In this document: positions 1 to 8,523 of the stretch, piece by piece
Layout of the letters: every line of letters starts with the position of its first letter
Numbering within the stretch: position 1 is the stretch's first letter
DNA from: Bacteroidota bacterium
GTDB taxonomy: Bacteria > Bacteroidota > Bacteroidia > Cytophagales > Cyclobacteriaceae
Direction: 5' to 3'
Length of the DNA stretch: 59,443 nt
Assembly: GCA_022567155.1 (NCBI GenBank)
Contig: JADFHN010000015.1
Location: 1-59,443 of the forward strand
Position numbers and translations under genes: made by a program
The notes under the pieces: generated by a model
What the model was told of the DNA's origin: nothing
What the model saw: the letters and a program-made list of their open reading frames with translations, nothing else
The model's database searches: none

Positions 1-2232
1 AACTATGCAGTGACGGTTCTGGCATTTGATCCCCCTTGTACATTTAGTGACGTTACCACAAGCTCCGTTACCCTTGAGCCATTTTCAACATCCTCAATTT
101 CAGGAAGGGATATTCTGGAACAAAACACAGCAGATGAGCCATATAGCGTAACAAATCTTGGTGCAAATTATTCCTATACATGGACGATCAATGGCGGCAC
201 GCAGGATACAGGGGGAAATTCCGAAAGCATAACCATAGACTGGGGTGGGCAGGGAGTTGCTTCTGTAGCAGTAAAATCGAGTACCACGGACTGTCCTGCG
301 GTCTTTTCTCCAGAGAAAAACAAATCCATCACCTTATTCTCAACATTTGTAACCCAGGCTCCGGGAGATCTTGATACAGATGCAAATTGGGTTGGAGGTA
401 CTGCCCCTGGTGAATTGGATAATATTCGTCTGGAACATACCATGACAGATAACGTGGATAAGAGGTTCAACCATGTGATCATTTCTTCATCAGGTTCACT
501 CACCACCAATAAGGCGGTGGAGATTACAGGAGTATTTGAAAATGATGGGATCCTATCCATTACAGCTCTTAAAGACCTTACTTTAAATGCCACTGATAAT
601 TATAATCTTGTAGGATCCGGAACGGTGACGGTACAAAACATTGTTTTCAGCGGATCCAACAGGCCTGTGGATAGTCTTGCGACTTTGACTTTCGATGTTT
701 CAAATAGTTTTGATTTACAGGGTGTTACGCTGACAAATAATGGATCTATTACCTTATTGGATCTACCTCCAGCAGGAACAGGCTCTGTGAACACTTCCGA
801 TCCTGATAATATCATTATTTATGGCGGAGCAGGTGCCCAGAATTTCGCTTCAAATACGGTTATCCCAAGTTATTATAATCTCACTATTTCGGGCTCTGGT
901 GCTAAACAGGTCCAGAACGATATTAGCGTTCTGGGGGATTTTACACAATCAGGCACTGCAAACCTGGATGCGGCCACTAATACTGCCAATATTACGCTTT
1001 CGGGGACTGCCGCCCAGACCCTATCGGGCACACTCGATTTCTATGACCTGACCATAAACAATACGTTTGTCACCAGCCCCCAAATCACAAATAGCGGTAC
1101 GACCACCATAACTAACTCCGGGACCTTTACCGATGGAATCATTGATAATTCAGGTACTATAACATTTTCAGATGCAACCGCCACTTCCACAACCAATAGC
1201 TACGTCGATGGTGCGGTCGTGTTTGTTGCAGGCACGAATACAAGTTTCACTTATCCTATTGGAGATGGAAGCGTATGGGCACGCCTTGGGGTTGGAAGTG
1301 TTGCCTCAGGATCACAATTTACCACTCAGTATTTCTTCACGGATCCGCAGGTTGCGATTGGCTCCGCCATAGATGGGACGGATTTCCCCGATCCGGCGGC
1401 AGTCGTAAGCGCTGAAGAGTACTGGACACTTAATTACGGTGGTGGAGGTACAGAGTCGGCTATAGTAACCCTCTACTGGGAGGATGGTACCCGTAGCGGG
1501 ATCACAGATCTATCTGATCTGACGATCACGAAATGGGATGGAACCGACTGGGGAAACGATGCAGGTATTACCACCAGCACCACTGGGTTACCAGCTTCCG
1601 GAACTGTATTCACAAACGCTGCATATACAACTTTCAGTCCGTTCACTTTTGCATCTTCCACAGGTAATAATGCGTTACCTGTTGAGCTTATTTCCTTTAC
1701 GGGTAATTCAATTAAAAACGGTGTTCTTCTCGAGTGGGAAACTGCCAGTGAAAAAAATAATGACTATTTCGAACTGGAGCATTCCACAGATGTAGAGATT
1801 TTCAGGACATTGTCTATTACTCCAGGAATGGGCACTACGGATGAAAGAAATAATTACGAATACCTTCATACCTATCCATCATCAGGAGTTAATTACTACC
1901 GGCTCAAACAAGTTGATATGGATGGCAACTTTACATATTCTGGGATTATTTCAGTCAATGTGGATGCAGAGGAAGTCCCTTTCAGTACTCGGATTTATCC
2001 TAATCCTGTCAAAGATGGCCGGTTCACTGTCATTTCAAACCTTAAGTCAGATCGGGGCCCTGTTTACATCCGGATCTTTACTATGAATGGTGAAATCATC
2101 TCAGAACAGGAGTTTACTCCCAATTCATTTATCCTGGAAAGAGAATTTGAGATTGAAGCCGTTCCAGGCATGTATTATCTGCACGTTTCCCAGGGGATTT
2201 ATTTTCATTCAGTCAAAATAATGGTCCGGTAA
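1..2232 (+). CDS. Large secreted protein with T9SS C-terminal sorting domain (5' truncated by window)
   Basis: The reading frame is open from base 1 (Asn-Tyr-Ala before the first GTG at 10), so the start lies outside the window; 743 residues are visible. The body is Ser/Thr/Gly/Asn-rich with many short beta-strand repeats of the kind TNNGSI/TNSGTI, typical of exported adhesin-like proteins. An Ig/PKD-like stretch (YSYTWTINGG) lies near residue 55. The last ~180 residues hold the motif ALPVELISFTG, a fibronectin-like strand set (YYRLKQVDMDG) and a type A sorting domain with IYPNPVKDGRFTV and C-terminal KIMVR. In the family this tail directs export by the type IX secretion system and is removed at the surface. 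The substrate or ligand cannot be told from the sequence. Confidence 0.9.
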   Translation, partial: NYAVTVLAFDPPCTFSDVTTSSVTLEPFSTSSISGRDILEQNTADEPYSVTNLGANYSYTWTINGGTQDTGGNSESITIDWGGQGVASVAVKSSTTDCPAVFSPEKNKSITLFSTFVTQAPGDLDTDANWVGGTAPGELDNIRLEHTMTDNVDKRFNHVIISSSGSLTTNKAVEITGVFENDGILSITALKDLTLNATDNYNLVGSGTVTVQNIVFSGSNRPVDSLATLTFDVSNSFDLQGVTLTNNGSITLLDLPPAGTGSVNTSDPDNIIIYGGAGAQNFASNTVIPSYYNLTISGSGAKQVQNDISVLGDFTQSGTANLDAATNTANITLSGTAAQTLSGTLDFYDLTINNTFVTSPQITNSGTTTITNSGTFTDGIIDNSGTITFSDATATSTTNSYVDGAVVFVAGTNTSFTYPIGDGSVWARLGVGSVASGSQFTTQYFFTDPQVAIGSAIDGTDFPDPAAVVSAEEYWTLNYGGGGTESAIVTLYWEDGTRSGITDLSDLTITKWDGTDWGNDAGITTSTTGLPASGTVFTNAAYTTFSPFTFASSTGNNALPVELISFTGNSIKNGVLLEWETASEKNNDYFELEHSTDVEIFRTLSITPGMGTTDERNNYEYLHTYPSSGVNYYRLKQVDMDGNFTYSGIISVNVDAEEVPFSTRIYPNPVKDGRFTVISNLKSDRGPVYIRIFTMNGEIISEQEFTPNSFILEREFEIEAVPGMYYLHVSQGIYFHSVKIMVR

Positions 2233-2329
2233 CCAATTCCTGTCCGCACTTTAATATTGATATCTAAAGGATTATAAAATCGTTATTAAAAAGAACATCA
2301 CACATCATTTTATTTCAATCACAGCAGCA

Positions 2330-2458
2330 ATGGAAACTCAAATAAAGGCTGAAGACGGTGGCATACTGATTATTCGAGGTAATTTTGATTCCGCTAAAGA
2401 TTTGCTCATAATTGATGGACTAAATGAAATAGTAATATTTAAGTGGTTAATGCCATAA
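2330..2458 (+). CDS. Possible 42-residue small protein, unknown
   Basis: An ATG-initiated frame encodes 42 residues beginning METQIKAEDGG and ending FKWLMP. Composition is protein-like (alternating hydrophobic residues, charged N-terminus), unlike the adjacent repeats, but there is no recognised domain, no clear ribosome-binding site and no neighbour that suggests a role. It could equally be a remnant of a longer gene. Weakly supported. Confidence 0.22.
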   Translation: METQIKAEDGGILIIRGNFDSAKDLLIIDGLNEIVIFKWLMP

Positions 2459-2590
2459 TAGGAATCCGAGTGCTCGCTGCCATTATTTTTCACAAAAGGA
2501 GCCCTTGTTAAACCAGATGGTTTTTAATTCAATCTTCATATATCCTTCTAATATGGCCGGATCCTGACTATCTTCTCTGCGCCTTCTCCG

Positions 2591-2621
2591 CGTACTCAGC
2601 GGTTAAGTTTTGAATTCCGGA
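2591..2621. repeat. 31-bp direct repeat, copy 1
   Basis: Starts CGTACTCAGCGG and ends GAATTCCGGA; identical to 2851-2881, exactly 260 bp away. The flanks are similar too (CTCTGYGCCTTYTCC on the left, AGYCGGAAG on the right), so the real unit is about 55 bp. Confidence 0.9.
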
Positions 2622-2722
2622 GCCGGAAGCTTAAGGAATTTCAAAAATAAAAAAACTCAGTGAACTCCGCGCTTTCTCTGCGAACACAATGGTTAAATTT
2701 TGAAGATGGAAGTTGGTACTCG

Positions 2723-2814
2723 GTAGCCCTTCGCTGCCTCTCGGTCCCCTGAAGGGGAGGCCCACCGCACTACCGGAAGGTTGGGCTAGTGGCTGTTTTC
2801 AGTTAGCAGTTGGC
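2723..2814 (+). repeat. Dispersed repeat, forward copy
   Basis: Contains GCCCTTCGCTGCC (2726-2738), a small palindrome CCCCTGAAGGGG, and the 25-bp block 2766-2790 beginning CGCACTACCGGAAGG. Both long blocks recur in inverted orientation at 28973-28985 and 28889-28913. The CCCCTTCAGGGG core recurs once more near 54972. Confidence 0.85.
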
Positions 2815-2850
2815 AATGATGTCCAAACCGTCCTCTCTGTGCCTTTTCCC

Positions 2851-2881
2851 CGTACTCAGCGGTTAAGTTTTGAATTCCGGA
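2851..2881. repeat. 31-bp direct repeat, copy 2
   Basis: Perfect copy of 2591-2621 with the same degenerate flanks. A third, poorer relative (CTCTGCGAACACAATGG followed by TTAAATTTTGAAG) lies between the two at about 2675-2709. Confidence 0.9.
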
Positions 2882-2947
2882 GTCGGAAGTTGGTAGTATA
2901 GGGCTTCGGACTTCGAGCTTCGGACTTCTGACTTATCCCTCGCAGGA

Positions 2948-5566
2948 TTACGATGATTTATCTTTTAAAAATGATTTCACTTCATTGAGCTTCAGCAATG
3001 CCTCTACCGGCGAAATGGTATTGATGTCGATTTTTTCAAGCATCGATTTTACTTCTTCAAAGCGCGGATCAGGCTGATATAACGTCATCTGGTTGCCTGA
3101 TACCGGTAACTGATCAAGTTTTTTCTTCTGATCATTTTTCTTATGGTCCTTTTCGAGAAATTTCATGATTTCATGAGCCCGGATTACCACCAGATTTGGC
3201 ATACCGGCCATCTGGGCTACGTGAATACCGAAACTGTGCTCGCTCCCACCCTCTACAAGCTTACGCATAAAAAGTACTTTATCACCCAATTCCTTTACTG
3301 ACACATTGAAATTTTTGATACGGGGCAGGTCTTTGGTGAGTTGGTTCAGTTCATGATAGTGCGTGGCAAAAAGTGTTTTTGGCCGGTGTTCGGTATTGTT
3401 ATGCAAATATTCTGCAATCGACCAGGCAATTGATACACCATCGTAGGTGCTCGTCCCGCGTCCGATTTCATCCAGTAAAATAAGGCTTCTGTCGCTGAAA
3501 TTATTAAGAATACTTGCTGTTTCTGTCATCTCCACCATGAAAGTGGACTCTCCCTGCGAAAGGTTATCAGAGGCGCCCACTCGTGTGAAGACTTTATCTA
3601 CAAGGCCTGTTACGGCCTTTTCGGCTGGTACGAAACTACCCATCTGTGCCATCAGCACAATAAGCGCCGTCTGACGTAGCAATGCAGATTTCCCTGACAT
3701 ATTCGGCCCGGTTATGATAATGATTTGCTGATGATCGTTGTCCAGGTACACATCATTGGGAATGTAGGCTTCGCCCAGGGGGAGCTGTTGCTCGATGACC
3801 GGATGCCGTCCGGAACGGATGTCGATGACCAGGGTATCGTTTATATCCGGCATGGAATAATTGTTTTTAACAGCTACTTCAGCAAAGGCCATCAGGCAAT
3901 CCAGTTTTGCAAGCAGCCGTGCATTTTGCTGAACCGGAAGGGTGTATTCGGCGGCGACCTTAACCAGCTTTTGAAACAGTTGCTGCTCGATGACGACAAT
4001 TTTTTCTTCAGCATTAAGTATCTTTTCTTCATACTCCTTCAACTCTTCGGTAATATACCGTTCGGCATTTACAAGGGTCTGCTTTCTGATCCATTCTTCA
4101 GGCACCTTATCTTTGTGCGTATTTGAAACCTCCAGGTAATATCCGAAAACCTTATTGTAAGCAATTTTCAGTGAAGAAATACCGGTATTCTTCACCTCCC
4201 TTTCCCGGATCTGCATCAGATAATCTTTTCCGGAAAAAGAGATGTTTCTGAGCTCATCCAGTTCGTGATGAATGCCTTCCTGAATCATCCCTCCCTGATT
4301 TGTCAGCAGGGGGGCGTCTTCTTTCAGTTCGCTGCCGATTTTCGTAACCAGCATTTCACAAAGGTCCAACCGGTCAGCCAGCAGCTTCAGGTCTTCAGAA
4401 TGACTTTGAGTAAGCATCTCCTTCACCGGAGCGGTATAATCAAGCGCCTTTTTCAGTTGGAGCATCTCCCGCGGGTTCACCCTCCCCACAGCCACTTTTG
4501 AAATGAGCCGCTCGAGGTCGGAAATGTGCTTTAGATTTTCGAGGATCCGGTCATTCAGGTCCTGATTGCTTACAAAAAACTGTACCATCCGGAGCCGTGA
4601 CTCGATATCGTCCATAGTTTTAAGCGGCAAAACGATCCATTTTTTCATCATCCGCGAGCCCATCGGCGTTACAGTATGGTCAAGAATATCCAATAACGGA
4701 ACGCCTTTTTCCTGCTGGGATGCAATCAATTCCAGGTTGCGGATTGTGAATTTATCCAGCCATACATATTTATTTTCATCTATCCGCGAAACCGTAGAGA
4801 TATGGCTTACTTCCCTGTGTTCGGTTTCTTCCAGGTAGTGCAGGATGGCTCCGGCCGCCACAATGGCCTCTTGCAGTTCTTCAATGCCAAATCCCTTCAG
4901 TGAATTTGTTTGGAAGTGCCGCGTAAGTTTTTCATATCCGTAGTCGAATGTATAAATCCAGTCTTCCAGGCAAAATGTAATCAGCTCTTCATCAATAAGC
5001 GTGGCGAACTTCTTTCGCGAATCCTTGCTGATGATCATTTCTGCCGGTTTAAAGCTCTGAAGCAACTTCTGTATATATTCGGTCGAGCCGCTGGAGATCA
5101 TAAACTCACCGGTTGATACATCCAGAAAAGCTACCCCCACTTCATTTGGTCCGAAATAAACAGAAACAAGATAGTTGTTGGATTTTCGGTCAAGCACGTT
5201 GTCATGATACGATAGTCCGGGTGTAACCAATTCGGTAACGCCTCGCTTAACGATTCCCTTTACAAGTTTCGGGTCTTCAAGCTGATCGCAAATGGCAACA
5301 CGCTCACCTGCCCGAACCAGTTTTGGAAGGTACGTATCCAACGCATGATGCGGAAAACCGGCCAGCTCAATTTCGGATGCCGCTCCGTTAGCCCGTTTGG
5401 TGAGAATGATATCCAGTATCTTGCTGGCTTTTACTGCATCACTTCCAAACGTTTCATAAAAATCGCCAACACGAAAAAGTAAAAGTGCACCCGGATGTTT
5501 CGCTTTTATTGCATTGTACTGCTTCATCAGCGGGGTTTCTTTTACATTTTTTGAACTTGCCATCAA
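2948..5566 (-). CDS. mutS: DNA mismatch repair protein MutS
   Basis: 872 residues, the usual MutS length. It binds mismatches and, by ATP-driven clamp formation, recruits MutL in post-replicative repair in the cytoplasm. The mismatch-wedging Phe-x-Glu motif is present (F37-Y38-E39 in FRVGDFYETF). The C-terminal ATPase has Walker A GPNMSGKSA at about residues 618-626, the Walker B/signature region LLDEIGRGTSTYDG near 697 and FATHYHEL after it. Core lever and clamp domains are full length. The ORF begins Met-Met-Ala; either Met could be used. Its 3' end faces the repeat region; no mutL is nearby. It diverges from the SpoU methylase gene at 5684, so the 117 bp between them should carry both promoters. 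Confidence 0.98.
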   Translation of the reverse strand: MMASSKNVKETPLMKQYNAIKAKHPGALLLFRVGDFYETFGSDAVKASKILDIILTKRANGAASEIELAGFPHHALDTYLPKLVRAGERVAICDQLEDPKLVKGIVKRGVTELVTPGLSYHDNVLDRKSNNYLVSVYFGPNEVGVAFLDVSTGEFMISSGSTEYIQKLLQSFKPAEMIISKDSRKKFATLIDEELITFCLEDWIYTFDYGYEKLTRHFQTNSLKGFGIEELQEAIVAAGAILHYLEETEHREVSHISTVSRIDENKYVWLDKFTIRNLELIASQQEKGVPLLDILDHTVTPMGSRMMKKWIVLPLKTMDDIESRLRMVQFFVSNQDLNDRILENLKHISDLERLISKVAVGRVNPREMLQLKKALDYTAPVKEMLTQSHSEDLKLLADRLDLCEMLVTKIGSELKEDAPLLTNQGGMIQEGIHHELDELRNISFSGKDYLMQIREREVKNTGISSLKIAYNKVFGYYLEVSNTHKDKVPEEWIRKQTLVNAERYITEELKEYEEKILNAEEKIVVIEQQLFQKLVKVAAEYTLPVQQNARLLAKLDCLMAFAEVAVKNNYSMPDINDTLVIDIRSGRHPVIEQQLPLGEAYIPNDVYLDNDHQQIIIITGPNMSGKSALLRQTALIVLMAQMGSFVPAEKAVTGLVDKVFTRVGASDNLSQGESTFMVEMTETASILNNFSDRSLILLDEIGRGTSTYDGVSIAWSIAEYLHNNTEHRPKTLFATHYHELNQLTKDLPRIKNFNVSVKELGDKVLFMRKLVEGGSEHSFGIHVAQMAGMPNLVVIRAHEIMKFLEKDHKKNDQKKKLDQLPVSGNQMTLYQPDPRFEEVKSMLEKIDINTISPVEALLKLNEVKSFLKDKSS

Positions 5567-5658
5567 ATCTTTGTATCAGCGTGATTTATATCTCTGTTCA
5601 ATAAACAAAGATGAGTGTTTTTACCTGCAGAAACAATGGCATTTTTGCCGGGGTAGCG

Positions 5659-5666
5659 TAGTTTTG
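5659..5666 (+). promoter_or_regulatory. Candidate -7 box (TAGTTTTG)
   Basis: Matches the Bacteroidota -7 consensus TAnnTTTG and lies 17 bp before the GTG start of the SpoU gene, implying a very short leader. No clear -33 box at the right spacing, so support is modest. Confidence 0.35.
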
Positions 5667-5683
5667 TAAAACTTCTTTTCAAT

Positions 5684-6223
5684 GTGGGACATCATTTTAA
5701 AAAAACCGCAAACAAAGATCTTGGCAGAAAAAGTGTAGAGGAAATTCAGGCTACCAAAAAGCTACCGTTAGTGATTGTTCTTGACAACATCAGAAGTATG
5801 CATAATGTAGGATCAGCATTCCGGACGTCGGATGCTTTTCTTGTCAGAAAAATCTATCTGACAGGTATCACAGCCACCCCCCCGCATCGCGATATAAACA
5901 AAACAGCCCTTGGTGCAACCGAATCTGTTGCCTGGGAATACGTAGAAAGCACCCGTGTGGCAGTGAAGCGGTTAAAGGAAGATGGATATACAATCGTTTC
6001 TGTTGAACAGGCAGAGCCCCACATTTCACTTGAAAAACTAACATTGGGGAAAAACAAAAAGTATTGCCTGGTATTTGGCAACGAAGTGAGCGGGGTAAGC
6101 GATGAAGTTGTCGGGTTATCTGATTTCTGCCTTGAAATCCCCCAGTCGGGTACCAAACACAGCCTGAATATCTCCGTAAGCGTCGGAATTGTTTTATGGC
6201 ATTTTTATAACATTTTCCGGTGA
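5684..6223 (+). CDS. TrmH/SpoU-family RNA 2'-O-methyltransferase
   Basis: A 179-residue SPOUT-fold methyltransferase that would transfer a methyl group from S-adenosylmethionine to a ribose 2'-OH in tRNA or rRNA. All three SpoU motifs are visible: motif 1 NIRSMHNVGSAFRTSD (residues 35-50), motif 2 LVFGNEVSGVSDEV (about 129-142) and motif 3 EIPQSGTKHSLNISVSVG (about 152-169), which form the knotted SAM site. There is no N-terminal L30e-like substrate-binding domain, as is usual for this short Bacteroidota form. The start is a GTG: the frame has a stop (TAG at 5654) just upstream and no ATG before the conserved LGRKSVEE segment. The exact RNA target is not predictable. Confidence 0.92.
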   Translation: MGHHFKKTANKDLGRKSVEEIQATKKLPLVIVLDNIRSMHNVGSAFRTSDAFLVRKIYLTGITATPPHRDINKTALGATESVAWEYVESTRVAVKRLKEDGYTIVSVEQAEPHISLEKLTLGKNKKYCLVFGNEVSGVSDEVVGLSDFCLEIPQSGTKHSLNISVSVGIVLWHFYNIFR

Positions 6224-6277
6224 TACTGAGCACCCGATTTATTTTATAATAATCACTGTTTTCACGCTTCCATCGTC

Positions 6278-6285
6278 TAAATTTG
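6278..6285 (+). promoter_or_regulatory. Candidate -7 box of fumC (TAAATTTG)
   Basis: Perfect fit to TAnnTTTG, 24 bp before the fumC ATG, with a T-rich TGTTTTC about 20 bp upstream that could act as the -33 element. Inferred from consensus only. Confidence 0.45.
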
Positions 6286-6309
6286 AAGTATAATTAAACG
6301 CAGATAATC

Positions 6310-7722
6310 ATGGATTACAGGATAGAAAAAGATACTATGGGCGAGATAAAAGTACCTGCCGATAAATATTGGGGTGCACAAACAGAGCGCTCACGAAATA
6401 ATTTCAGAATTGACGTTGACAGAAGCAAAATGCCGCTGGAGATCATTTATGCATTTGCATATCTTAAAAAAGCTGCCGCCCACACCAACTGCGATCTGGG
6501 CGTGCTTTCTGAAGAAAAACGTGATTTGATTTCCACCGTATGTGACGAGGTACTTGAAGGTAAGCTGGATGACCAGTTTCCGCTGGTAATTTGGCAGACC
6601 GGGTCCGGCACGCAATCTAATATGAATATGAATGAAGTGCTCTCAAACCGGACTCATGTACTTGCAGGAAATAAACTAGGCAAAGGTGAAAAGCACATTC
6701 ATCCCAACGATGATGTAAACAAATCACAATCTTCAAACGATACATTTCCAACAGCGATGCACATCGCAGCCTACAAGCTTATTACCGAAGTGACCATACC
6801 GGGAGTTGAAAAACTCCGTGACACCTTGAAAGCCAAATCCGTGGAGTTTATGAAAGTGGTGAAAATCGGACGTACACACCTGATGGACGCCACGCCGCTT
6901 ACACTTGGTCAGGAATTTTCGGGATACGTATCCCAATTGGATCATGGACTGAAGGCCCTCAGGAATACCCTGCCACATTTGTCAGAGCTGGCGCTGGGCG
7001 GAACTGCCGTAGGAACAGGCATTAATACCCCGGAAGGCTATTCGGAGCTGGCAGCAAAATATATTGCTGATTTTACCGGTCTGCCCTTTGTTACCGCCGA
7101 AAATAAATATGAAGCACTTGCTGCACATGACGCTCATGTAGAAAGTCATGGGGCACTTAAACAACTTGCAGTAAGTCTTATGAAGATTGCAAATGATATC
7201 AGAATGCTGGCTTCCGGACCCCGCAGCGGTATCGGAGAACTCCTGCTACCGGCAAACGAACCTGGCTCTTCAATCATGCCAGGCAAAGTAAATCCGACAC
7301 AGGCTGAGGCACTTACGATGGTATGCACACAGGTAATGGGTAATGATGTGGCCCTATCTGTCGGTGGCATGACCGGGCACTACGAACTGAATGTATTCAA
7401 GCCGATGATGGCCTACAACATCATTCAATCTGCCAGGCTGATAGGAGAAGCTTGTTTATCATTTAATGACCATTGCGCTGTTGGAATAGCTCCTAATTAT
7501 GATCATCTGGAAAAAAACCTGCGAAATTCCCTGATGCTGGTTACCGCACTGAATACCCATATCGGATATGAAAAAGCGGCAAAAATCGCCAAAACAGCAC
7601 ATGAAAATGGAACTACCCTTAAGGAAGAAGCCCTAAACCTGGGTTTTGTAACAGAAGAAGAATTCGATGAATGGGTGGATCCGATAAAAATGACCGGACG
7701 CATTGAAGTAACTGCTAATTGA
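6310..7722 (+). CDS. fumC: Class II fumarate hydratase
   Basis: 470 residues, typical of the iron-free tetrameric fumarase that interconverts fumarate and (S)-malate in the citric acid cycle. The family signature [11 protein letters not shown] is at residues 319-329, [16 protein letters not shown] near residue 193 carries the catalytic His, and [13 protein letters not shown] near 140 is the other conserved active-site strip. N-terminal [24 protein letters not shown] is the usual fumarase start, followed by the [14 protein letters not shown] box. Aspartase is the main alternative in this superfamily, but the N-terminal and signature details favour fumarase. It stands alone between the SpoU gene and an envelope protein gene. 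Confidence 0.96.
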   Translation: MDYRIEKDTMGEIKVPADKYWGAQTERSRNNFRIDVDRSKMPLEIIYAFAYLKKAAAHTNCDLGVLSEEKRDLISTVCDEVLEGKLDDQFPLVIWQTGSGTQSNMNMNEVLSNRTHVLAGNKLGKGEKHIHPNDDVNKSQSSNDTFPTAMHIAAYKLITEVTIPGVEKLRDTLKAKSVEFMKVVKIGRTHLMDATPLTLGQEFSGYVSQLDHGLKALRNTLPHLSELALGGTAVGTGINTPEGYSELAAKYIADFTGLPFVTAENKYEALAAHDAHVESHGALKQLAVSLMKIANDIRMLASGPRSGIGELLLPANEPGSSIMPGKVNPTQAEALTMVCTQVMGNDVALSVGGMTGHYELNVFKPMMAYNIIQSARLIGEACLSFNDHCAVGIAPNYDHLEKNLRNSLMLVTALNTHIGYEKAAKIAKTAHENGTTLKEEALNLGFVTEEEFDEWVDPIKMTGRIEVTAN

Positions 7723-7739
7723 GGCAATGAATCATATTA

Positions 7740-7772
7740 TTTGACATTATTTATTTAGATTTCGTACATTTA
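7740..7772 (+). promoter_or_regulatory. Candidate promoter: TTTG (-33) and TACATTTA (-7)
   Basis: TTTG at 7740-7743 and TACATTTA at 7765-7772 are 21 bp apart, within the spacing seen for Bacteroidota sigma-A promoters; the -7 box differs from TAnnTTTG at the last base. It lies 34 bp before the ATG of the SPOR-like gene. Confidence 0.45.
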
Positions 7773-7806
7773 GGGGAATTAATTCTCACAAACCAAATTT
7801 TACCTC

Positions 7807-8433
7807 ATGAAAAGATTAGTAATTTTAATTATTGGGCTTGTTGTTTGTCTGGGAACCGTAAGCCAAAGTTATGCACAGCTTTCCAAGCAGGAAAAGAAAG
7901 AATGGAAGAAAAAATGGAAAGCGTATAAAGCAGATCTTGAAGCCTTTAAAACTCTTGTGGAAGAAAACAGCTCCATGAAAGGACAGCTGAATAGTGCGAA
8001 AGGACAGGTTTCAAGTCTGGAATCGCGATTCGCTGATAAAGATGCGGAAATCAGTGATTTGCAGACACAGGTCAAGAGAATGGAAAGTGATGTTTCTTCA
8101 GCTAAAGCAGCGCAGCGAAGTGCTGAAGATCAATTAGCTGCGAAGCCGGCATCGACATCCGGAGACTGGGACAAAGGAGTTGTTTTCAGGGTTCAGATAG
8201 GTGCTTTTGAAAAGAGAGACATGTCAGAATTCAATGAAAGCAACGAGGAGTTCAACACCGAAAAAGCCGATGGACTGGAAAAAATCACGCTGGGTAATTT
8301 CAGAGACTACTGGAAGGCCGACAAGTTTAAAAAAGACCTGAGGCAAATGGGAGTTAAGGATGCCTGGATTGTTCCTTTTAAAGACGGCCAGCGGGTTCCC
8401 ATCAAAGATGTACTTGAAGGAGTAGTGAAATAG
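7807..8433 (+). CDS. Exported coiled-coil protein with SPOR-like C-terminal domain
   Basis: 208 residues. A signal peptide (MKRLVILIIGLVV...SYA) ends near residue 23 and is followed by a Lys/Glu-rich helix and a long coiled coil (about 35-110) with heptad-like spacing. After a short Pro/Ser linker the C-terminus (about 128-205) reads VFRVQIGAFEKRDM... ITLGNFRDYWKADKFKKDL...WIVPFKDGQ, the pattern of a SPOR domain, which in the family binds denuded peptidoglycan glycan strands. The likely place is the periplasm, possibly at division sites; this is inference. Automatic annotation often mislabels such proteins as ezrin/radixin-like because of the coiled coil. It has its own promoter-like signal and is followed by recJ. 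Confidence 0.8.
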   Translation: MKRLVILIIGLVVCLGTVSQSYAQLSKQEKKEWKKKWKAYKADLEAFKTLVEENSSMKGQLNSAKGQVSSLESRFADKDAEISDLQTQVKRMESDVSSAKAAQRSAEDQLAAKPASTSGDWDKGVVFRVQIGAFEKRDMSEFNESNEEFNTEKADGLEKITLGNFRDYWKADKFKKDLRQMGVKDAWIVPFKDGQRVPIKDVLEGVVK

Positions 8434-8523
8434 GGAACATAAAGTTCAGTTTACATATAAAATTGTTTAGAATCGCAGGTGGAGGATTACTCTACCTGCA
8501 TTTTATTTCTGTCAGTTACAACT

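Larger units (their letters stand above)
2233..2947. other. Gene-free stretch made mainly of dispersed repeats
   Basis: About 700 bases between the T9SS protein and mutS (transcribed toward it). I see no convincing gene. It holds a 31-bp perfect direct repeat, a third degenerate copy near 2675-2709, a block shared in inverted orientation with 28.9 kb, and a run of TTCGGACTTC-like words at 2900-2932. The open frame across 2713-2901 is only a reading of the repeats. Confidence 0.7.

Noticed and set aside
2713-2901. 62-codon open frame in the repeat region
   Set aside because: It translates only the dispersed repeat sequences; no protein-like composition or start context.
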